Positions 37,647 to 45,187 of a stretch of DNA of 45,187 bases are shown here, piece after piece. Under the pieces are notes generated by a model. The model saw only the letters and a list, made by a program, of their open reading frames with translations, did not search any database and was not told where the DNA came from. Position 1 is the stretch's first letter; the number at the start of each line of letters is the position of its first letter. The stretch comes from Clostridioides difficile ATCC 9689 = DSM 1296 (GTDB lineage Bacteria; Bacillota; Clostridia; Peptostreptococcales; Peptostreptococcaceae), in assembly GCF_001077535.1 (NCBI RefSeq), contig NZ_CP011969.1:1-45187 (forward strand), written 5' to 3'. A program made the translations under genes and the position numbers.

Positions 37647-38200
37647 TTAGATATGAAATAAATCCTGCAAGAATATGTTTTAATTATGTTTGAAATCAAT
37701 TAAAGCAAAACATATATTATATATATATTTACTTTAATAATTAAATCATATATTGTATTTAACTTTAGTTATAGCTAATTTAATAAAATTTAGTGAGACT
37801 TAATAATTAAAGTTTCATACAGTGAAGTGATGTGGATTATTATAGGATATGTGAACCTATTGGAAATGCTAGGTTCTTTTTAACTATGCCGAAAATACAT
37901 ATTTAAGGAATAGTTGAAAGATAATTAATAATTCTAATCAAAAAAATATTTCTTGCAAGAAAATAATTCAAAATACTTTAATATATTTATTTTTTTTATT
38001 AATAGGGGGTGTCCTTCTATTTTGAAAAAATTATTTTTTATGGAAAATGAGTTCTAGAAATTTTCTAGCAAAATTTAAAAACCAGAGATGTATTTCAAAG
38101 AGGGTGATTTTATTAGAGAAAAATTTACATTGTTTATTTTATTAATTGCATTACTCACTGAGCCTAAAAAAATAGAAGAAGTAAGAGGAAGTAAATACGA
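37647..38200. other. 554-base gap between terS and terL
   Basis: Unusual gap. A terminator-like stem GAACCTA (37853-37859) with TAGGTTC (37870-37876) and T run lies in the middle, preceded by a region that may be a small RNA. On the right a short frame with ribosome site GAGGGTGAT starts at an ATT (38112) and ends at TAG 38211-38213: IREKFTLFILLIALLTEPKK and EEVRGSKYEWII, 33 codons, with a hydrophobic stretch; it overlaps the terL start. Confidence 0.5.
37853..37881 (+). terminator. Terminator-like stem inside the terS-terL gap
   Basis: GAACCTA (37853-37859), 10-base loop, TAGGTTC (37870-37876), five T. It stands alone in the gap, 207 bases after the terS stop. Confidence 0.6.
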
Positions 38201-38213
38201 GTGGATAATCTAG
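38112..38213 (+). CDS. Small hydrophobic peptide at a possible ATT start
   Basis: A 33-codon frame preceded by GAGGGTGATTTT: IREKFTLFILLIALLTEPKK, then IEEVRGSKYEWII. The stop overlaps terL by 13 bases. If ATT is used, this peptide could couple translation to terL; but it is too short to be sure and could be chance. Confidence 0.35.
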   Translation: MREKFTLFILLIALLTEPKKIEEVRGSKYEWII

Positions 38214-39940
38214 AAAGAAATATACAATTAATATTTAGTTATCTAGCAAAGACTTTTATAAGAAATGGAGCATCTATAAAAGATGCTGAAAAAGAAGCAA
38301 ATGAGATTATAAAAGCCAATTCAAACAATCTTTGGGGAGTTAATGGTCTCGCTTATCAACTTGGAAAAATAAACCTAGAATTTTTCTGTATGTATTTTAT
38401 GCAAGACACATATTTACCAAAAGAAGATAATGCTGCTGCTCCTATAGCTAAAGTTCATCATGAGCTATGGGAAGATATACAAGAATCTATAATTGGAGAT
38501 GGTTCACAGCAATTAGGAAGAATTTATCCAAGAGGGACAGGTAAAAGTGCATTTGGAGATTTAGCGACAACTGTATGGTCGCATTGCTATAAACATAAGA
38601 CATATACTTTGATTTGCTCTGACATAGGATCTACAGCAGAGAAATTTGTAAAAGATATAAAAAATGCATTACTTGAAAATGAGTATATTAAAAAAGCATT
38701 TGGTGTCCTTTTAAATGATAATGATAGAAAATACATTTGTAATAGTACTCAACTAGAGCTAACAAATAAAACTTTTATTGAAGCTATATCATCTTCATCA
38801 CCCATGAGAGGAAGAAAATACAATAATAACCGTCCAGATCTTATCATACTTGATGATTATCAGTCAGAAGAAAATGTTAGAACAGAAGATGCTAGAGAGA
38901 AAAAATTTAAAAGATTTTCTGATGATGTAAAATATGCTGCTCAAAAACCAGTCATAAGAAATGGTAAAACTATAAAAAGAGGAACAACTTTTATAGCATT
39001 AGGAACCTTACAACACAAAGAATGTTTTTATAGTAGACTAAAAAAATTACCAACTTGGAAGTTTAAATGCGAAAAAGGAGTTTTAGTTGATAATGTAGAT
39101 GAATTATTTAATTCTGGTTTATGGCTTAAGTTCAAAGAGATCTTATTTGATTTTAAAAATACAAATCATCTTGAAGATGCTAAAGAATTTTACTGGGAAA
39201 ATGAAAAAGAAATGAAATTCCCTATATTATGGCCAAGTTTTTGGGATTGTTTAGATATGGCTCTAAGTTATTATGAAAATCCAACATCTTTTAAGCAGGA
39301 AGTGCAAAATGATGTCAATTCTATAGGAGAAAAATGGTTTAAAACTGTTAGAACAGAAACTAGAGAAGAAATTGAATCGCATACTTTTAAAAAGACAATG
39401 CTGTTATGTGATCCAGCATCTGCGGGTGGGTCGAAACATGACTATAGCGCTTTTCTTGTTGGAAGTGAATCAGAAAATGGTTTACTATATGGAAGATTGG
39501 CAGAACTAGCTAAAATAAATGCTAGAACTGATTTTGATAAATATATAGACCATATGATTTATTTATTAAAAGTGTATTCAGATATAACACATATTTATAT
39601 AGAAAAAAATACATTTAATGGCGCAGATGCCAACCAATTAGAGTTTAAAATAAAAAATGATAATGTTCTTAGTTATAGAGATATAGAAATCATTAATGAG
39701 CAACAAAAGAAAAATAAAGATGATAAAATCTCTACTTTAATACCTGTTTTAAATAAAGGCCAAATGATTTTTGCAGAAGAAGATAAGGAATTTATACAGC
39801 AAATACTTGATTTTACAGGACAAAAATACTCTCTACATGATGATGCTCCGGATATATCATCGGAATTTATTAATCGAATTAACAACATAAAAGTTTCTGA
39901 GACAGTAAATATCTTTGATAGAAAATTATTAGGTTTTTAG
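38201..39940 (+). CDS. terL: Terminase large subunit
   Basis: A 579-residue large terminase. ATPase: Walker A in RIYPRGTGKSAFG (about residue 107-119), Walker B LIILDDYQ (about 216-223); nuclease: LLCDPASAGGSKHDYSAFLV (about 400-419), IYIEKNTFNGADANQLE and DDAPDISSEFI with the acidic residues of an RNase H-like fold. It cuts and pumps DNA into proheads. Start GTG 38201 after AGAGGAAG. The late packaging operon follows with few gaps. Confidence 0.95.
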   Translation: MDNLERNIQLIFSYLAKTFIRNGASIKDAEKEANEIIKANSNNLWGVNGLAYQLGKINLEFFCMYFMQDTYLPKEDNAAAPIAKVHHELWEDIQESIIGDGSQQLGRIYPRGTGKSAFGDLATTVWSHCYKHKTYTLICSDIGSTAEKFVKDIKNALLENEYIKKAFGVLLNDNDRKYICNSTQLELTNKTFIEAISSSSPMRGRKYNNNRPDLIILDDYQSEENVRTEDAREKKFKRFSDDVKYAAQKPVIRNGKTIKRGTTFIALGTLQHKECFYSRLKKLPTWKFKCEKGVLVDNVDELFNSGLWLKFKEILFDFKNTNHLEDAKEFYWENEKEMKFPILWPSFWDCLDMALSYYENPTSFKQEVQNDVNSIGEKWFKTVRTETREEIESHTFKKTMLLCDPASAGGSKHDYSAFLVGSESENGLLYGRLAELAKINARTDFDKYIDHMIYLLKVYSDITHIYIEKNTFNGADANQLEFKIKNDNVLSYRDIEIINEQQKKNKDDKISTLIPVLNKGQMIFAEEDKEFIQQILDFTGQKYSLHDDAPDISSEFINRINNIKVSETVNIFDRKLLGF

Positions 39941-39955
39941 TTGGGAGGTAATTTA

Positions 39956-40144
39956 TTGGCTAATAGATCAAAGTTTGAAGAAGTTCAAAAAACTTTAACT
40001 AAAAAAGGAAAGAAGTTCAATGTTGGAATAGGAAAAGATGAAAAAGGATATTTTGCATATACTCATAGAGCAAGGAGTAAAAGTTATATTTCAAAGCAAG
40101 ATATTCCAATAAAAGTTTTAAAATTTATAGAGTCTACAGGATAG
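39956..40144 (+). CDS. Small basic protein between terL and portal
   Basis: A 62-residue protein, TTG 39956 after TTGGGAGGTAATTTA (the upstream TTG at 39941 contains the ribosome site). KFEEVQKTLTKKGKKFNVGI, DEKGYFAYTHRARSKSYIS. Basic. Often found at this place in clostridial phages; no function known. Confidence 0.65.
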   Translation: MANRSKFEEVQKTLTKKGKKFNVGIGKDEKGYFAYTHRARSKSYISKQDIPIKVLKFIESTG

Positions 40145-40156
40145 GATGTGTTGTTA

Positions 40157-41434
40157 ATGGAATTAGATTTAGACTTAATAAAAGACATATATGACGATTG
40201 GAACTCTAATAAATCCGAATATGATACTATGTATAAGTATTATAAAGGTGAAACGGATGCTATTAGCAACTATAAAATGGTTACCAAGAGATCTAATAAT
40301 AAGATAAACACTAATTTCTTAAAAAAGTTTATTAATGAAGAAGTCGCTTATTCTCTTGCAAATAAGATTACCTATACAAGTAGATCTGGTGATGAGAAGA
40401 TTATAAATGATTTAGAATACTATACTTGCCATTGGAGTAAAAAACATGACTCAGATTTATTGAGGTATGCACTATTATTTGGGCTTTGCTATGAACTTTA
40501 CTATGTAAAAGATGATGAAATACAAGTAAAGATAATCAAGCCAACAGATGGCTGTCATTATGAAAATGAAAATGGAGAAATAGTATGCTTTATTAGAGAG
40601 TTTACCAAAGGTTTCGAAGATGACACGTATGTAGATGTATATGACAAAGAATATATATATCATTTTGATTCAAATTTCAAAGAAGTTGAAAGTCCTACAG
40701 TAAACAATATATTTGATGGAAATGTTCCAATATCAATTTGCAAAAGAAGTGAAGAACTAGGAAAAAATACAATATTTAATGATATAAAAGGGTTACAAGA
40801 TGCTTATGAAACTAATTTAAGTGATATAAGTAATGAAATTAGTGATTTTAGAAATGCTTATTTAACCTTTTCTGGATGTAATATTAAAGAAGATGATTTG
40901 CCAAGGATGAAAGAACTTGGAATACTTCAAGTTAATGGAGATGGAAAAATAGAGTGGCTTATTAAAGATATGAATGATACATTTGTTCAAAATACACTAT
41001 CTTCAATAAAAGAAAATATGTATGAAATTACATCTCATATAAATCACAATGAAAAAATGCAAAGTAATACATCAAGTCTAGCAGTTATAGCAAGATTAAT
41101 CAGTACAGAATGGATTTGTAGCCAAAATAATGATAGTATTGCAGATACTTTATTTAATAGGTACAAATTATTGTGCATTTGGCTTAATAAAAAATATGGT
41201 TTTGACTATGATTATAAAGATATTAAGGCTAAATTTACCCCTAAGATACCACGTGATGATTTAGTTGTAGCAAATATATTAAGCCAACTTGGAGATAAAT
41301 TATCTACTGAAACTGGCTTATCTCAACTAAGTTTCATTGATAATCCTCATGCTGAAATAGAAAAAGCTAAAAAAGAACAGGAAATAGTTTCAGAGGGAGA
41401 GATTTTATTAGATGAATCAAAAGATTATAACTAA
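40157..41434 (+). CDS. Portal protein, SPP1 gp6 family
   Basis: A 425-residue portal of the SPP1 type. ATG 40157 is chosen over the GTG at 40148. Typical pieces: DIYDDWNSNKSEYDTMYKYY, KGETDAI, NTNFLKKFINEEVAYSLANK, ICKRSEELGKNTIFNDIKGL, DAYETNLSDISNEISDFRNA and YKLLCIWLNKKY. The dodecameric ring is the DNA gate of the capsid. Its end overlaps the next gene by 23 bases. Confidence 0.93.
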   Translation: MELDLDLIKDIYDDWNSNKSEYDTMYKYYKGETDAISNYKMVTKRSNNKINTNFLKKFINEEVAYSLANKITYTSRSGDEKIINDLEYYTCHWSKKHDSDLLRYALLFGLCYELYYVKDDEIQVKIIKPTDGCHYENENGEIVCFIREFTKGFEDDTYVDVYDKEYIYHFDSNFKEVESPTVNNIFDGNVPISICKRSEELGKNTIFNDIKGLQDAYETNLSDISNEISDFRNAYLTFSGCNIKEDDLPRMKELGILQVNGDGKIEWLIKDMNDTFVQNTLSSIKENMYEITSHINHNEKMQSNTSSLAVIARLISTEWICSQNNDSIADTLFNRYKLLCIWLNKKYGFDYDYKDIKAKFTPKIPRDDLVVANILSQLGDKLSTETGLSQLSFIDNPHAEIEKAKKEQEIVSEGEILLDESKDYN

Positions 41435-42173
41435 ATTGACTGAAGATATATATAAATCTGCTGAAAATAGGACAAAACCATTTTATAAGTATCAAAGAGA
41501 AAATAGGGATAAACTTTTATTAGAAATAGCAAAGATATTGCTAACACACGATATTATTAATGAATACTTAAATATTAATAATAAAGATAAGAAAAATCTA
41601 AGGTCAAAACTTAATAAAATTATAAATGAGTATTCTAATAGTTATGATGAAGAAGTCAAGGATATAGAAACTATTTTATCTGATTCATCTAAGAATAAAT
41701 ATTCAAATTTGATAATTTTATTAGGAGTAATACTGAAGATAAAAGATGTTAGTAATATAAACAATAAAGTTATAAATAAGATAGTGAATAATAAGGTTGA
41801 TGGAAAACATTGGAGCGATAGACTCTGGAAGAATAAAAAAGGTATAGAAGAGTCCTTAAAAAAAGAAATAAAGAGTTTTCTAAATGGAAAAACTTCTGTA
41901 AATAAGATAGAAAAAGCAATAAGAGATAAATATTCAACAGGTGCAGGACAAACCAGCAGACTAATAGAAAATGAAGTTGCCAGATGTCAAAGTGAAGTAA
42001 ATGAGTATTTTTTCAAGGTTCAAGGGATTATAAAAGTAATGTATTGTGCAGATTTAGATTCTCGCACATGTAGTGATTGTTCTATGCATAATGGAGTGAT
42101 ATTTTATGTCAATGAAGATAGGCCCTCTTTGCCAAGACACTGTCACTGTAGATGTCAATATATACCTGTTTAA
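41412..42173 (+). CDS. Minor head protein, SPP1 gp7 / MuF type
   Basis: A 253-residue protein with the MuF C-terminal signature: RLIENEVARCQSEVNEYFF, CADLDSRTCSDCSMHNGVIF, RPSLPRHCHCRCQYIPV; six Cys and His form the known cluster. SPP1 gp7 is a minor head protein that binds the portal and influences DNA ejection. ATG inside the portal gene's end (GGGAGAGATTTTATTAG upstream). Confidence 0.92.
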   Translation: MNQKIITKLTEDIYKSAENRTKPFYKYQRENRDKLLLEIAKILLTHDIINEYLNINNKDKKNLRSKLNKIINEYSNSYDEEVKDIETILSDSSKNKYSNLIILLGVILKIKDVSNINNKVINKIVNNKVDGKHWSDRLWKNKKGIEESLKKEIKSFLNGKTSVNKIEKAIRDKYSTGAGQTSRLIENEVARCQSEVNEYFFKVQGIIKVMYCADLDSRTCSDCSMHNGVIFYVNEDRPSLPRHCHCRCQYIPV

Positions 42174-42231
42174 CATGTATTAATTAATTTAATAGGTGTT
42201 TTTATTATGTCTAAAAAATATGAGGTGAAAT

Positions 42232-42558
42232 ATGAAAGTTGAAATATTAGGAACAGAATATCTAGTGATAGAGAAACTTGAAAGCGAAGATGTGCTATTA
42301 AAGGAAAGAGCTGGATATTGTGATCACTCTGTTAAGGAAATTGTTATAGAGAAAATAAATTCTGAAGAAGGTTCATTGAAAGATTTAAGTGTATATAAAA
42401 ATGAAGTTGCTAGGCATGAAATAATTCATGCATTTCTTAGTGAAAGTGGATTGAAGAGTTGTAGTTCTTGGGCTACAAACGAAGAAATGATTGACTTCTT
42501 TGCAATTCAATTTCCTAAAATAGTAAAGGTTATGGATAAAATAGAATGTTTGAATTAA
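42232..42558 (+). CDS. HExxH zincin-like protein in the head operon
   Basis: A 108-residue protein with ARHEIIHAFLSESGL at residues about 61-75, which contains HEIIH, the HExxH zinc-peptidase motif, and a following Asn/Glu region WATNEEMIDFFAIQF that may give the third ligand. ATG after GAGGTGAAAT. Placed between minor head and scaffold genes. It may process head proteins or be an inactive relative. Proteins of this kind occur in clostridial phages, function unknown. Confidence 0.7.
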   Translation: MKVEILGTEYLVIEKLESEDVLLKERAGYCDHSVKEIVIEKINSEEGSLKDLSVYKNEVARHEIIHAFLSESGLKSCSSWATNEEMIDFFAIQFPKIVKVMDKIECLN

Positions 42559-42583
42559 ATTTTCAAAAAGGAGAACTTTATAC

Positions 42584-43186
42584 ATGTTAAAAAAAGAAGT
42601 GTTGGAATTACTAAAAGAAATAGAAGATGATGCAGAAATAGATTCATTGCTGCAATCAACAGATTTATTCAAATCTGCATCTGATAAAAAGCTTACAATA
42701 GAAGAGTTTAGAGAATTAATTAATAATGATGCAAACTTTAAAGCTATTATAGATAATGAAAAAAATAAATATCACAGCGAAGCACTTGAAAACTTTAAGA
42801 AAAAAGATATGCAGACACTTATAAGTGCTGAAGTTCTAAAAAGAACTGGAGCAAATGAAACAGAAGAGCAAAAAGCAATAAGGGAATTAAGAGAAAGCCT
42901 AGACAAACTAAAAAAAGAAAAGCAGTACGCAGAAAAAGTTTCTAAATATAAAGATATTTTAGTTGAAAAGAAAATACCTACAAACTTAATTGAATATCTA
43001 TTATCTGATGATGATGATAAAACAAATGCAAATATAGAGATATTTGAAAATTCAATGAAGCAATATGTGCAGTCAAAGGTAGATGAAAGAATTAAAGATG
43101 GTTCATACGTTCCACCTGGCAAAGATAGTGCAGGTTCGCTATCAGAAATTAGAAAACAAATAAAGCAAGGGCTAAATAGTCTTTAG
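42584..43186 (+). CDS. Scaffold protein
   Basis: A 200-residue acidic, highly helical protein (EEFRELINNDANFKAIIDNE, LRESLDKLKKEKQYAEKVSK) with the phage_GP20-like scaffold layout and a basic-hydrophobic C-terminus (EIRKQIKQGLNSL) that would contact the capsid protein. It lies just before the major capsid gene. ATG after AAAGGAGAAC. Confidence 0.88.
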   Translation: MLKKEVLELLKEIEDDAEIDSLLQSTDLFKSASDKKLTIEEFRELINNDANFKAIIDNEKNKYHSEALENFKKKDMQTLISAEVLKRTGANETEEQKAIRELRESLDKLKKEKQYAEKVSKYKDILVEKKIPTNLIEYLLSDDDDKTNANIEIFENSMKQYVQSKVDERIKDGSYVPPGKDSAGSLSEIRKQIKQGLNSL

Positions 43187-43214
43187 TATAAAAAAAGAAA
43201 GGATGATTTTATAA

Positions 43215-44138
43215 ATGGCTAATGTATTACAATATGTAACACTTTTTCAACAAGAACTAGATATGCAGGTAACAGTTGGCTCAACTACTGGATGGATGGA
43301 GAAAAATGCTGGTCAAGTTATATATAATGGAGGAAGAGAGGTAAAAGTACCAAAAGTAACAATGGATGGCTTAGGTGATTATGACAGATCTAAAGGATAT
43401 ACGCAAGGCGCAGTTACACTTGAGTACGAAACAATGAAAATGGAGATGGATAGAGGTAGGACTTTTATGTTAGATTCAATGGATGTAAATGAAAGTAACT
43501 TCGTTATAAATGCATCTTCTGTAATGGGATTATTTCAAAAGCAACATGTTATACCAGAAATAGATGCATATAGATACTCAAAGATATTTTCTGAAACAGC
43601 TAAAGTAGATGAGCGTGTAAAATATTCATACGAAGCTACAGTAACTACAATATTAAGTGAATTGAAAAATCAACTTGCATCAATACAAGATTTATCTGGA
43701 GATATACCTCTTATTATTAGTATGTCTAGCATAATTGCAAGCATATTAGAACAATCATCTCAACTTGATGATATTGAATTTGGCGATGGAGATATAAAAA
43801 GAATTGTAAAGTCTATAGACAATGTACCTATAATAAAAGTTCCATCAAAAAGAATGAAAACAGAATACGTATTTAGAGATGGTAAAACATCTGGACAAAC
43901 AGAGGGTGGGTTTACTGAAGGAGCAAAGGCTTTAGATATAAACTGGTTAATAACTCCAGCATCTGCTCCAATTGCAGTATCTAAGACTGATAAGCCAAGA
44001 ATATTTACTCCAGATCAAAACCAAACAGCAGATGCTTATCAAATAGACTATAGAAAATATCACGATTTGTGGATATTGGATGAATATTTAAAACTTTGTA
44101 GAGCATCTGTGAGACAAGCTAAAGCTGCACAAGAATAA
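43215..44138 (+). CDS. Major capsid protein
   Basis: A 307-residue protein of HK97-like fold type. MANVLQYVTLFQQELDMQVT, then REVKVPKVTMDGLGDYDRSK, YETMKMEMDRGRTFMLDSMD, and ILSELKNQLASIQDLSGDIP, LIISMSSIIASIL; these match the SPP1-like/clostridial major capsid group by pattern. Follows the scaffold. ATG after AAAGAAAGGATGATTTT. No pro-peptide is seen, so a separate scaffold is used. Confidence 0.92.
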   Translation: MANVLQYVTLFQQELDMQVTVGSTTGWMEKNAGQVIYNGGREVKVPKVTMDGLGDYDRSKGYTQGAVTLEYETMKMEMDRGRTFMLDSMDVNESNFVINASSVMGLFQKQHVIPEIDAYRYSKIFSETAKVDERVKYSYEATVTTILSELKNQLASIQDLSGDIPLIISMSSIIASILEQSSQLDDIEFGDGDIKRIVKSIDNVPIIKVPSKRMKTEYVFRDGKTSGQTEGGFTEGAKALDINWLITPASAPIAVSKTDKPRIFTPDQNQTADAYQIDYRKYHDLWILDEYLKLCRASVRQAKAAQE

Positions 44139-44151
44139 GGAGTTGTTTTAA

Positions 44152-44424
44152 ATGTTTGCATTGATAAAAAATAACATAATTAAAGTTGTTGAAGATGAAA
44201 ATTCGAGAGATAAATTGATTTCAAAAGGATTTAAAATATATTCAGAAGAAGTGACTAAAGAGAATATTGAGAAAAAAGAAGAAAAAGTTAAATCAACCTC
44301 TAATGATTTATTTAATCTATCTAAACCAGAGCTTATGGAAATTGCTAAAGGCAAGAATATAAAGGGATATTCAACTAAAACTAAAGAGGAATTAATTCAA
44401 CTACTAGATGAGTACAATGCTTGA
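44152..44424 (+). CDS. Head protein with Rho-N/HeH-like C-terminus
   Basis: A 90-residue protein, ATG after AAGGAGTTGTTTTAA. The C-terminus LSKPELMEIAKGKNIKGYST, KTKEELIQLLDEY is a Rho-N/HeH (SAP-like) module. Small proteins with this module follow major capsid genes in many phages. It overlaps the next gene by 17 bases. Its role in head completion is inferred. Confidence 0.75.
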   Translation: MFALIKNNIIKVVEDENSRDKLISKGFKIYSEEVTKENIEKKEEKVKSTSNDLFNLSKPELMEIAKGKNIKGYSTKTKEELIQLLDEYNA

Positions 44425-44788
44425 TAATGTTAAATTAGTTTTAGGAATAGAAAATGATAGATATGACAAATTAATAATCCTTTATATAAATAAAATAAGT
44501 GAGATGGTTTTAGAATATTGTTCTAGGCAGGAACTAAGTATAGCACTAGAAGGGTTTGTAGAAGAAAAAGTAATATCAATATTATCTTCAAGATTTGAAG
44601 AACTTAAGAAAAATAGTGGACTTGATAATCTAGAAAAAAGCTTAAAAGCTATAACTAGAGGTGACACTAAGATAGAATATAATGCTTTAACATTACAAAC
44701 TGCTGAAAATAGCATCAGTTCATCATCTTTTTTAACTGATACTGATAAAAAATTTCTAAGCCCATTTTGTATTGTTAGTATGTACTAA
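44408..44788 (+). CDS. Head-tail connector, YqbG/DUF3199-like
   Basis: A 126-residue helical protein: MLDNVKLVLGIENDRYDKLI, ILYINKISEMVLEYCSR. This is the pattern of gp6-like/YqbG connectors, which bind below the portal. ATG 44408 overlaps the gene before; 11 bases to the next gene. Confidence 0.78.
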   Translation: MSTMLDNVKLVLGIENDRYDKLIILYINKISEMVLEYCSRQELSIALEGFVEEKVISILSSRFEELKKNSGLDNLEKSLKAITRGDTKIEYNALTLQTAENSISSSSFLTDTDKKFLSPFCIVSMY

Positions 44789-44799
44789 GGGGTGATTAA

Positions 44800-45147
44800 A
44801 TGACTGAAGCAGATATATTAGAAATGACATACCTTGATAAAATGACTATAATTAGAAAATTAAAAGGCTGGAATGAAGAAACATGTTCTAATGATTTTAG
44901 TAATGTTGTTATAGCTGAAAATATCCCATGTGCAATTTCTAGAAAAGAAGAAGCCATTGTAAATGGTGATATTGGATCTATAGTTGTAAATAGAAAGTTA
45001 TTTTGTAGACCAGAAGTAGATATAAAAATAGGTGATACTATAAATACAACCTATAATCATGGAGAAGAAGCTGTATTTAAGGTTTCTAAGGCAAATATAT
45101 ATCCAAGCCATATGGAAATACCTATTACAGAATTGGAGAGGATATAA
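44800..45147 (+). CDS. Head closure protein, YqbH/DUF3599-like
   Basis: A 115-residue protein, ATG after AAGGGGTGATTAA. IPCAISRKEEAIVNGDIGSI, FCRPEVDIKIGDTIN, FKVSKANIYPSHMEIPI; the layout of YqbH/DUF3599 head-closure proteins. It shares one base with the start of the gene that wraps around the ends of the window. Confidence 0.78.
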   Translation: MTEADILEMTYLDKMTIIRKLKGWNEETCSNDFSNVVIAENIPCAISRKEEAIVNGDIGSIVVNRKLFCRPEVDIKIGDTINTTYNHGEEAVFKVSKANIYPSHMEIPITELERI

Positions 45148-45187
45148 TGGGAATAGATAATTTAGGAGTCTTTGAAGCATTAGCCTT
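45147..45187 (+). CDS. Head-tail connector protein, 5' part (continues at base 1)
   Basis: This ATG begins in the last bases of the gene before it (the A of its ATG overlaps that gene's stop) and is preceded by GGAGAGGATATA. It gives MGIDNLGVFEALA and then runs off the window with two bases of a leucine codon. The first base of the window completes that codon and the frame stays open to 316. Seen directly: in-frame joining of the two ends. Inference: one gene of about 118 codons on a circular or circularly permuted molecule. Confidence 0.85.
   Translation, partial: MGIDNLGVFEALA

Noticed and set aside
1-45187. tRNA or rRNA genes
   Set aside because: I looked for CCA-ended cloverleaf patterns and saw none; this is by eye only, so a tRNA scan would be needed to be sure.

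Overview
This 45,187-base window looks like the complete genome of a temperate, contractile-tailed phage (myovirus) of a low-GC clostridium, most probably Clostridioides difficile. The host call rests on three things recognised in the translations: an amidase endolysin that matches, by memory, the C. difficile phage lysin CD27L over most of its length; a TcdE/phage-type holin; and a type I toxin gene of the kind known from C. difficile prophages. The two ends join in frame: an ORF that starts at 45147 runs off the right end and continues from base 1 to a stop at 314-316 as one uninterrupted connector protein. The molecule is therefore probably circular, or a circularly permuted phage genome cut at an arbitrary point.

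Layout in genetic order. Packaging and head: small terminase (37188), large terminase (38201), portal (40157), SPP1-type minor head protein (41412), scaffold (42584), major capsid protein (43215), connectors (44152-45187 and 1-789). Tail: sheath (790), tube (1861), tail-assembly chaperone with a programmed -1 frameshift (2317-2909), tape measure (2913), a lipoprotein moron with its own terminator (6352), then an XkdP-XkdQ-XkdR-XkdS-XkdT-XkdU-like baseplate set (6886-11712), tail fibres (11713-14002), small genes, holin and endolysin (14877-16144). A broken DNA methyltransferase follows (16203-16972).

The accessory arc from about 17 to 25 kb is plasmid-like and mostly leftward: a BlaI-like regulator, an HTH/ribbon-helix-helix protein, an actin-like ParM ATPase with a small ribbon-helix-helix partner, a secreted protein, a type I toxin-antitoxin pair, two tandem GIY-YIG paralogues and a Rep_3-family initiator beside six 22-23-bp iterons. 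No large integrase with an N-terminal arm-binding domain is seen. The window therefore encodes the equipment of a phage-plasmid: iteron replication, partition, and a toxin-antitoxin module that could penalise loss.

The lysis-lysogeny switch lies at 26.2-26.9 kb (XRE repressor, divergent promoters, repeated operator motif). Rightward early genes follow: an O-like initiator with internal repeats, duplicated Cys-rich gene cassettes, DnaB-type helicase, SSB, a sigma-like factor, zinc-ribbon proteins, a MazG-like protein, an ArpU-like late regulator followed by four phased 16-bp repeats, and a small tyrosine recombinase just before the terminase. The genome thus has two replication systems: a plasmid type for the prophage state and a phage type presumably for lytic growth.

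The least ordinary items are the phage-plasmid architecture with two initiators, the frameshift signal with its stem, the type I toxin-antitoxin locus, the duplicated convergent Cys-rich cassettes with co-varying palindromes, the phased repeats before the packaging genes, and two genes that appear to start at AUU. All functional calls are from reading the sequence; no database search was run.
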